The translations under genes and the position numbers were made by a program. A stretch of DNA of 64,000 nt, taken from positions 54,057,947-54,121,946 of the forward strand of contig CM034233.1 of the NCBI GenBank assembly GCA_019916065.1, in the 5' to 3' direction. Below are positions 56,089-64,000 of this stretch, piece by piece (the first letter of the stretch is position 1; each line of letters opens with the position of its first letter). The stretch is from Vitellaria paradoxa (lineage: Eukaryota; Streptophyta; Magnoliopsida; Ericales; Sapotaceae). The notes under the pieces are model-generated. The model was not told the origin of the DNA, searched no databases, and saw only the letters and a program-made list of their open reading frames with translations.

Positions 56089-57950
56089 TCAAGTGGTCCA
56101 ATGATTTAGTGAAAATGTCAGTTGGTGTTGAGTCTCAATGTGCTCGAGAATGATGACTTGATTTTCAACTAACTCATGAATGAAATGATGTCGGATGTCA
56201 ATGTGTTTGGTATGTGAGTGTTGCACAGGATTCTTAGAGATGTAAATGGCACTAAGGTTATCATAGTAAATGGTCATGGTTTTTCGTTCAACTCCATAAT
56301 CAGCTAGCATTTGTTTCATCCAAAGAAGTTGGGTGCAACAACTACTAACAGTGATATACTCAGATTCAACAATGGACAAGGATACGGAGTTCTGTTTCTT
56401 ACTATGCCAAGAAACTAGATTAATGCCAACATAAAAACATCCCCCAGAAGTACTCTTCCTATCATCTACACAGCTAGCCGAATTAGCATTAGAATACCCA
56501 GCAAGATCTACATTTGCATCATTTGAAAACCAAATACCAAAATCAGAAGTTCCATTCACATATTTTATTATTCTCTTAACAGCATGCACATGAGATTCTT
56601 TAGGATTCGACTGAAAATGAGCACAAATTCCCACACTAAACGAGATGTAAGGATGACTAGCAATAAGGTATAACAAACTACCAATCATACTTCTATTTAA
56701 TGTAGGATTAACTGATTTACCAGATTCATCTTTAGAGAGCTTAGTGGAAGTGCTCATGGGGGTCCTAGCATGTTTACAATTATTTAGGCCAAATTTCTTA
56801 ACTAGGTCTTTTGCATATTTAGATTGAGAAATGGAAATCCCATTATCTAATTGCCTCACCTGAAGACCTAAAAAGAAATTCAATTCCCCCATCATGCTCA
56901 TCTCAAAATTATCTTTCATGTGTTCACTAAACTCAAGTCCAAAGTTAGGAGAGGTAGATCCAAACACAATATCATCAACATAAACTTGTGCAATCAAAAT
57001 GTGTTTTGAATCTCTACGAATGAAAAGTGTCTTATCAGCATTACCTCTTATGAAACTAGAGTCTATCAAAAAATAGGTGAGTCTTTCATACCAAGCTCTA
57101 GGACCTTGTTTCAGACTATAGAGAGCCTTTTTCGGTTTAAAAACATAATTTGGAAAGTGAGGATCAACAAAACCCTTAGGCTACTCTACATAAACTTCCT
57201 CATTTAAAAAACCATTTAAAAAAGCACTTTTCACATCCATTTGAAATAGTTTAAATTTTAAGTAACAAGCCATGGCACACAAAATTCTTATGGATTCTAA
57301 TCTAGCCACCGAAGCAAAGGTTTCATCAAAATCAATACCCTCAACTTGAGTATATCCTTGTACAACTAACCTAGCCTTGTTTCTAATAACTGTTCCAAAT
57401 TCATCAGTTTTATTTTTGAAAATCCATTTTATACCTATAACATTAACATGTGTGGGGCAAGGTACAAGTGTCCATACATTATTTCTTACAAATTGTCCTA
57501 ACTATTCTTGCATGGCATTTAACCAAAAATCATCACAAAGTGCATCATTCACATTTGTCAATTCTAAAGTAGAGACATAGCAAATATGTGATACCTCATT
57601 TTGAAGTTGTCTCCTTGTCTTAACTCTATCTTTAACATCACCAAGCACTTGTGAAGGTGGATGGTGAAGTTTGATTCTAGAAGATGGTTCTTGTTCAACA
57701 CTTTTCACATCGTCCCTATTTATTTAATCTCTTACATCAATTGTGACTTTAGGTTGTTCAACTGGAGTTCCTAGGGGCACTATATCATCAAGTTCATCCT
57801 GTTGAACAGAAAGGCAAGAGTTAGTGTGATCAATTATCACATTTATTGATTCCATAATAGTGTTAGTTTTTAAGTTAAACACTTTGAAAGCACGACTGTT
57901 AGTGGAATAGCCTAGGAAGATTCTTTCATCGCTTCGGGAGTCAAACTTAC
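56089..57950 (-). pseudogene. Element H reverse transcriptase and RNase H
   Basis: An open 326-codon frame (56089-57069) carries the RT active site VYVDDIVFGST, MGELNFFLGLQVRQL, SQSKYAKDLVKKFGL, then RNase H with DLAGYSNANSASC, STSGGCFYVG, SKKQNSVSLSIVESEYI and HTKHIDIRHHFI. Upstream, in broken frames, are [27 protein letters not shown] and [20 protein letters not shown] blocks (57150-57450). This wording is SIRE/Maximus. The RNase H motif DADWAG has become NANSA/YSNA, so activity is doubtful even before the stops. Confidence 0.92.
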
Positions 57951-58266
57951 CAAGTTGTTCTCTACCCCTAAGGATAAAACACTTACTCCCAAAAACTCAG
58001 AAATACTTCACACTAGGCTTCTTACCATTCCTAGTTCATAGGGGGTCTGTTTTGTTCCAGGTCAAAGACACACCCTATTTACTATGTAGCAAGCAGTGTT
58101 CACTGCTTCGGCCCATAACTTCTTAGGCAATGATTTTCCATGAAGTAGTACTCGAGCCATCTCTGTAAGACTCTATTATTTCTTTCAACAATGCCATTTT
58201 GTTGTAGAGTTTTTGGTACGGAAAACTCATGCTTTATTCCATTTTCTTCACAAAACTTGCTGTATG
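57951..58266 (-). pseudogene. Element H integrase, C-terminal part
   Basis: Minus strand TYSKFCEENGIKHEFSVP and QQNGIVERNNR, the copia integrase end of the catalytic core, then a LLHGKSLPKKLWAEA-like and VFGSKCFILRGREQLGKFD-like region in shifted frames. Cut at 58266 by the D LTR terminus. Confidence 0.85.
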
Positions 58267-59882
58267 TGTCATGCCCCGGATCTCGTGACCCGAGGGGTGA
58301 GTGATAAACACACACAATATGCATAAACATAACCAATCCCAAGATCAGAGCAACACAACATAAGCTAGTGAGCCCAAGACATAAGATAGAATAATATAAG
58401 CTTAACTTGACTATTGCCATAACATAAATTCCATACACCATTCCCAAATTACATAACTTAAGCCTTAAGGCCATTACAATCATTTCGAAAAGGTTTAGAA
58501 GAGTACAATATTACAACCCCAAAAGAAATTCAAGTTAGAAGACTAAGAGCTTTGTTAAGCTTAGTAGGGCTCATGCATAACCTCCTAGTCCCAACACATC
58601 AACCCACTTGATTGTTATTGCTTGTACTTGCATCAAAGTCTGTAGGGATGTGAGCACGGGTCCACTTGTGCCCACAAGTCTCAAACAAACATATATGATA
58701 TGTATTCCACACATGCAAGCATTTTATGATGTATCTAGTTACCACCTATACTCTAAAAACAAAATCATTCATCGACATCACCAATTTAGACTATGCACTT
58801 TTATACACAACAACATTGTAAAAATAAATTCAATTCCAACCAATACTTAATCCTTAAATTCTCATTCTTAAGTCTCAAATCACATTTCAATTCACTTTTT
58901 AATGTTTAATCAAAATTGACCACATAACCATATTTACAACACCTATTGACATTCAACAACATCACAATGTAACATTCAATTCCAAATAATCTTCATTATT
59001 AAATTTCTCAACATTACATCTAATCACATTCCCTACCACAATGTTACAAATTCAACATTTAATCATGTATTCACATCCACTTCATCACTTTCCATCAATC
59101 CATCACACAATCATAGTCACACAAATCATCAGGGGTTGGGTGTATACACAACACCGTCTTTTATGGGTCCAGACCCAACGAAAATGGCAAACCAAACACC
59201 ATCGTTTAGGATCACAATCAAAGGTCACGGGAAACCCATACACTCATAATGTTGTGGGCTACTAACCCACTGGCATTGACACCAAACCCTGCGTAGGTTC
59301 TGGGACTCTCAACCCAAGGGTAATCTCAAACCCTTCCTCTTTAACACACCACACCACGGCCCCTGTCACACAAACAATCATTCTTCATATCACATCTCAT
59401 TATTCACAAGTCCACATTCAACATCATATACTTTTCCACAACACAAACCCACATTCCGGTTCATTTCAGGATTCATTACATAACAACATTTATTAAGCAT
59501 CATTAAACATTTAACATCTTTCATTGTTATGAACGTGAGTTCCCTTTTGCCAAATCACAATTCATTAAAGCAATCACAAGTCCATACACTTTAACATTTA
59601 GTTTACATTAAGGCATATTCACAATTCTATTTGATTAAGACCCTTATCTCAAAGTAGGCTTCCAATTCATTTCATTCATGATAGCAAGCATTCCCCTTTA
59701 CAAGCTTAATCCCATAGGTTTAAGATAATCAACCCTTAATCACTTTTTAGAAGCTCTTTTCCACTTTAAAATCCATGCAATTAATCAAATAAAAGTTCTA
59801 TACACAAACATATTCCCAACCCCTTCATAATCCTAACTAGCAAGTTAAGTTAAGAAAAATCAGGAAAAGTGCTCTAGTCTCT

Positions 59883-59985
59883 GTGGGTGCCCCACCAAAA
59901 GTTCATGGGCGCCCCACATAAGATCATGGGTGCCCCTCAAGGGTCATGGGCGCCCCACCAAAACCCACGGGCACCCCTCTGTTGT
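59883..59985. repeat. GC-rich palindrome array, element D LTR, array 1
   Basis: Five words (GGGTGCCCC, GGGCGCCCC, GGGTGCCCC, GGGCGCCCC, GGGCACCCC) at successive intervals of about 22, 21, 20 and 21 bp. Confidence 0.8.
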
Positions 59986-60745
59986 CCAGAAAGCTACTTT
60001 GCTCCGGTTCAAGCTCTAAGCTATGTTTTTAGGTTCCAAACTTTACCCAATCCAATATCTAAGCTAATACCTTATTTTCTTGAGTTGTCTAGGACCTAAA
60101 AGACTCCAAAAAGTCCATCAATCCATTTATTTCTTCAATACAAAAATCTTGCTCCAACCAATACATATATATATATACACAACCATTCATCCACACAAAC
60201 TTGACTTCCAAGGTTTCCAAATCTTAAATAAATTTCATAGAAGTGTTTACTAGCTCAAATACATCTCATATATGCTAAAATGAGACTAGAAATCCCTACC
60301 TTGTGTGGTAAAAAGATAGATCAAAATGGAGGTGTCTTGAGCTTCCAAACCCTCAAACTTTGATGAGGTCAATCTCCTCCCTCCTTGATCAAAACTAAAA
60401 ATGAATAACATAGGAAGGTTTCTTAGGGTTCTAATTTCAATCTTGTAAAAGGAATTTGAATTCTATAGAGATTTGGAAGACCTACCTTTGAAATCCCAAC
60501 CGGTTCCTCCTTTGGTCTTCCTTTGCTCTTCCTTTGCTCTTACCCGAACTCTCTCTCCTTCCTAGCCACTTCGCTCTCTGTCTCTCTTGCATCAAATCAA
60601 TCTAAAATATATATATAACAATATTTTTAATCCCCAAACAGTAATCCTCAGGTCTCCGCTCACCCCTAGCTTGTCATAGGTGTCATTAGGGTTAGGTCTC
60701 AGCTGTCCAACCAGAGAACACCCTTCTTCTGATTTTCTATACAAG

Positions 60746-60825
60746 TGGGGCGCCCCTCATGGACCATGGGCGCCCATCCTAGACCCATGGGCGCCCCTCC
60801 TCTACCTTGGGCACCTCTCTACATG
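60746..60825. repeat. GC-rich palindrome array, element D LTR, array 2
   Basis: Words GGGGCGCCCC, GGGCGCCCAT, GGGCGCCCC and GGGCACC at 20-21 bp intervals, upstream (minus strand) of the AT run. Confidence 0.78.
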
Positions 60826-60990
60826 CCCCCGAATCCAAATATTGACTTTTGAGCTATTTTGCCCATTTATTCCAAAATTCACACCCCCAAATCACTTTTA
60901 ATGACTAAACTTACTTAATTAACATACTAACATGCCCAAAACATGTTAAAACCATCAAATTATATTAACATGAAAATTCAGGGTATTACA

Positions 60991-61003
60991 TTCTCCCCCC
61001 TTT
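60991..61003 (-). other. Element D polypurine tract
   Basis: Minus strand AAAGGGGGGAGAA directly before the LTR start. Confidence 0.85.
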
Positions 61004-61059
61004 TAAAAAGAATTTCGCCCTCGAAACTTAGTGCACAACATAACCTTAAGGAAACAAAT

Positions 61060-61264
61060 GTGGATAGCATTCCCGTATCTCGAGCTCACGCTCCCAAGTT
61101 GATTCTTCCACTCCATCATGTTTCCATAACACTCAAACCAAAGGAATTATTTTACCCCGTAGCACTTGGTCTCAAGCATCCAAAATCTGAACTGGTTGCA
61201 CTTCATACTTCACATCCGAGTCTATTTCAAATTCAGTCCAACTCAGCACATGGGTAGGGTCTGG
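61060..61264 (-). pseudogene. Element D integrase C-terminus and chromodomain
   Basis: Minus strand PDPTHVLSWTEFEIDSDVKY, YEVQPVQILDA, then a stop, DQVLRGKIIPLV, a stop, VLWKHDGVEESTWERE and a PHLF-type end. This is the Tekay chromodomain (binds heterochromatin marks and targets integration). Both stops replace codons expected to be Arg (CGA/AGA to TGA) and Lys. It joins in register to KYIPD at 62781 once the solo LTR is set aside. Confidence 0.85.
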
Positions 61265-62775
61265 TGACCAACCCTAAAAAGTGTTTCGGGTTCTACCTCT
61301 CAAGTGCAAGAGGGTAGTCATAGTTTTAAAACTCGGTGAGTCCGAGGTCAAATCCACAGAGAGGGCTTTGTTAAAAGCTCTAAACTTGTTCTCTTAGTTA
61401 GTAGGTGAACCCAAATTAATTTAAACTAATTTTTCAACAACTCAAACTTTTGTTTTAGGTTCCAACTGAATTAAATATTACTTAAAGAAATTCAATTTAA
61501 TTTTAAAGTGCAAAAAAGCATCTACTCTAAATTCTAAAGCGAATAAATCAACTCATAAATTAAATTAAATAACAAGCACAATACTAAAAAGGTTCTTGAT
61601 CCAACTTTCAAGTCCGGGTAGTTCACTACTTTACCTTGGGATGTTTTTATTCAAAACTAGATTAGGGTCTAATTCGAAAAGTGTTAAGAATATATTAATC
61701 AAAGGTCAGTACCAGTGATCTCAAGCGGATATGGTTAAAGACCTTTGTTTCCGAAAGTTTTTCAAACAAACGAAACTAGAAATGAATTCGAAACCTATTT
61801 TTAACCTTATTCGAAAGTATGTAAACTGTTATATTCGAAAACCCATACTAGTGACTTCAAACGAGTATGGTTAAAGATTTTCGGTTTCGAAAGTTTTCGA
61901 AACAAGTTGAAAATAGATTTTAACATGGTAGATCCTTACGCATGAGCTCTCACGACCCATGCGAAAGGTCTACTAACACCCCAAGGTTTTTCGTGAACTA
62001 CCCATTCTTGATTCGTTGAATCAAGAACTAGGGTTTTACGCTAAAACTACTTTAAACATCACAAAAACAATAAAAGAACATTCCATCATGCGAAAAAGGA
62101 ATCGAAACAAACAAAACATTATATTACGAAGTAAATCGAAATAAATCGAAGTGCAACTTACAATGTAACTCGAATGTAAAAGAAAAGATGAACAAGTAAT
62201 GCAAAGACAATGATGAAAACTCCAAAAACCTCCATAAATCCACACGTCCAAGCGTACAAATCACTCTAAAATTAATCAAAACCTAATCTAACTCTCAATC
62301 TAAACTGTAGTAATCAAAAAGAGGCGTCCCCCTTCATGGCCGTGCAATCGGTCTTTAAAAAGATGCCACAAAACCCTAGAAGAGGAACTTTCACGCGGCT
62401 ATTGTAAATCACGGGTGGTCCCGACCGTCTTGAGGGGGGTCGGGACCGTTTGAAGTTTTGTACTTTCTGTGGTCCCGACCGTCTGGGTGATGGTGGGGAC
62501 CGTCTAGTTTCTCCTTTATTGCTTTCTTTCCTTCTCTTGGTTGGGTCTTTGGGCTAGTCTTTTCCATGGAAGATGAGGTTCGAACCATGACTTTTTCTTT
62601 GTCTTCTTGGCCCTCTCCATAGCTATAAACTTTGACATCCTTGCCCTTTTTCCTACAAATCAAACAATAAAAGTATAAGTAACACAATAACACTAAAACT
62701 TCAACTTTACTTATTTTAATGCATGAATAAGTGTTGAGTTAAGGAGTTTGTTATTACACTTTTCAAGTGTAATTA
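61265..62775 (-). mobile_element. Solo LTR J' (Athila-type), inserted in element D pol
   Basis: 1511 bp; minus strand starts TAATTACACTTG (TG changed to TA) and ends GGGTTGGTCA. Perfect 5-bp target duplication tctgg (61260-61264 and 62776-62780). Closely matches solo LTR J at 19545-21023. Contains the GGTCGGGACC array (about 62405-62510). It interrupts the D reading frame between KYIPD and DPTHVL. Confidence 0.9.
62405..62510. repeat. GGTCGGGACC palindrome array in solo LTR J'
   Basis: Words GGTCCCGACCGTC, GGTCGGGACCG, GGTCCCGACCGTC and GGTGGGGACCG. Compared with J (19820-19905) the words are better kept here. Confidence 0.75.
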
Positions 62776-62780
62776 TCTGG

Positions 62781-64000
62781 AATGTACTTACACAACATAG
62801 AAACATGAAAGACTTTGTGCACTCCTGACATTTGGGGTGGCAATGCCAACCGGTAAGCAACCTCTCCAACTCGTGCTAGTATTTCAAACGGGCCAATGTA
62901 TCTGGGAGACAACTTCCCTCGCTTGCTAAATCTGTACTGTCCCTTCCGTGGCGACACTTTCAGGAATACATGATCTCCCACCTAAAACTCTAAGGGTCTC
63001 CTTCTTTGATCCGCATAACTCTTCTGGCAACTGCGTGCAGTCTCTAGACTCTGCCTAATTATCTTGATCTTCTCATTAGTTTCTTGAACTAATTTTGGCC
63101 CAATCATGGCCATTTTTCCAACTTGGGTCCAACACACCGGGGATCTACATGGTCTTCCATACAATGCCTCAAATGGTGCCATTTCAATGCTAGCCTGGTA
63201 ACTGTTATTATAAGTAAACTCCACTAGTGGCAAATGATCCTCCCAACTACCCTTGAAGTCCAACACACAAGCGCGAAGCATGTCTTCTAAAATCTGAATT
63301 GTTCATTCCGATTGTCCATCAGTTTGGGGATGATAAGCTGTACTAAAACATAACTCTGCCCCCATGGCCGCTTGAAAACTCTGCCAAAATTGAGAAACGA
63401 AACGGGAGTCCCAGTCTGAGACAATAGACACTGGCGTTCCATGCAACCTCACAATTTTTCGAATGTATAATCGGGCCAAAGAGTCCACTGAATCTGTCAT
63501 TCGCATTGGCAAGAAATGTGCCGACTTGGTCAACTGATCAACAGTCACCCATATGGCATCACAACCTCTTTTTGTCCTTGGCAACCCTTACACAAAATCC
63601 ATGGTCACATTTTCCCACTTCCACTTGGATATTGGCAGAGGTTGTAACAATCCAGCGGGTCCTTGATGCTCTGCCATCACCTACTGAAAAGTGGACACTT
63701 GCTAATAAACTCCGCTACATCCTTCTTCATTCCTGCCCAATAAAACTGCCTCTTTAAGTCATGATACATTTTTGTACTCCTCGAATGCACTGCTAGCCTG
63801 GAATGATGAAAATCCCTCAAAACTTCCTCTCTAACAGAGGAGGGCACAAAGATTCTCCCTTGGTATTTGACCAGTCCATCATCACTTACTGTCCAGCCCG
63901 AAATATCCACCCGCTCCCTTATTTTATTACAAACATCCTTAGTTTCCTCATCTAACTTTTGAGCCTCAGTTACTCTGTTGATTAAGTCTGGCTGGGTGAC
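62781..64000 (-). pseudogene. Element D integrase, zinc-binding part to C-terminal domain
   Basis: Minus strand: GRIFVPSSVREEVLRDFHHS, HSRSTKMYHDLKRQFYWAGM and CPLFSR (zinc-binding part, 63910-63680), core with WVTVDQLTKSAHFLP, TPVSIVSDWDSRF (usual SDRD, Arg to Trp) and AYHPQTDGQSE (63584-63303), then LPLVEFTYNNSYQASIEMAP, LYGRPCRSP and [32 protein letters not shown] (63281-62781). The frame is cut by stops near 63675, 63590, 63300 and 62981. RT lies beyond 64000. Confidence 0.92.

Larger units (their letters stand above)
52321..58266 (-). mobile_element. Element H: SIRE-type Ty1/copia retrotransposon, 3' half
   Basis: On the minus strand from 58266: integrase C-terminal part, RT, RNase H, non-coding spacer, GC-word array, third ORF, polypurine tract and 3' LTR (53150 to 52321). 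LTR start TGTTAAGTCC and tract AAAGGGGGAGAA are typical of the SIRE/Maximus lineage. The 5' half lies beyond element D, outside the window. It is inserted in element E. Confidence 0.88.
58267..60990 (-). repeat. Element D 3' LTR
   Basis: 2724 bp, same layout as A, B and C: conserved dyad (about 58648-58673), array 1 (59883-59985), AT run (about 60605-60617, candidate TATA), array 2 (60746-60825), end GTATTACA. Confidence 0.92.
58267..64000 (-). mobile_element. Element D: Tekay-type chromovirus (Ty3/gypsy), 3' part, runs off the window
   Basis: Minus strand from 64000: integrase, chromodomain, polypurine tract, 3' LTR (60990 to 58267). LTR termini TGTAATACCC and CCGGGGCATGACA equal those of A, B and C. 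Flank gtatg (58262-58266) in the H integrase is the presumed target duplication. A 1.5-kb solo LTR (61265-62775) splits its pol. As the only relative with coding sequence in this window, D is the candidate autonomous partner for A and B. Confidence 0.9.

Overview
The window is plant nuclear DNA, most likely from a dicot. It is AT-rich and consists almost entirely of nested LTR retrotransposons, with an old viral insertion and a kinase relic. I see no intact host gene. The evidence is a CRINKLY4-related receptor-kinase pseudogene, a caulimovirid (plant pararetrovirus) relic, Tekay-type chromoviruses with chromodomain and initiator-Met-tRNA primer site, Athila-type Ty3/gypsy elements, and a SIRE-type Ty1/copia element. 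The species cannot be named from this.

Layout. 1-3329: kinase pseudogene (240-1112, minus) split by a MITE, a second MITE at 1966-2325, then sequence with no gene. 3330-16825: endogenous caulimovirid fragment with coat-protein-like then movement-protein-like regions, split by non-autonomous element A (3626-14337, minus, 5-bp target duplication tacaa). 16826-27573: Athila element F on the minus strand (3' LTR, long 3' UTR holding a solo LTR, a fourth ORF, a third ORF, integrase, RNase H, RT, protease edge). 27574-38290: non-autonomous element B on the plus strand, homologous to A but with unmatched flanks. 38291-42192: cut MITE and the 5' part of another gypsy-type element (I). 42193-52320: Athila element E on the plus strand; its 5' LTR is split by solo LTR C (42823-45414). 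52321-58266: SIRE copia element H, minus strand. 58267-64000: Tekay chromovirus D, minus strand, running off the window; its pol is split by a 1.5-kb solo LTR (61265-62775).

Reading the nesting gives I <- E <- H <- D <- solo LTR, and virus relic <- A, virus relic <- F <- solo LTR. A, B, C and D share LTR termini and overall LTR layout; A, B and D also share the purine tract at the 3' LTR. A and B carry a 4.7-4.8 kb internal region without gag or pol that is conserved between them (LARD-like); D is the coding relative that could have mobilised such elements.

The most interesting signal is a class of GC-rich, palindrome-based word arrays. Each family has its own word (GGGCGCCC, TCCGGA, GGTCGGGACC, CCGCGG/CCCACGG). 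The arrays stand out from AT-rich surroundings, are spaced at about 11 bp or 20-22 bp (one or two helical turns) in H and in B, C and D, and lie near the TATA-like site of the LTR. In the Athila and SIRE elements a second array lies between pol and the third ORF, which suggests an internal promoter for that ORF.
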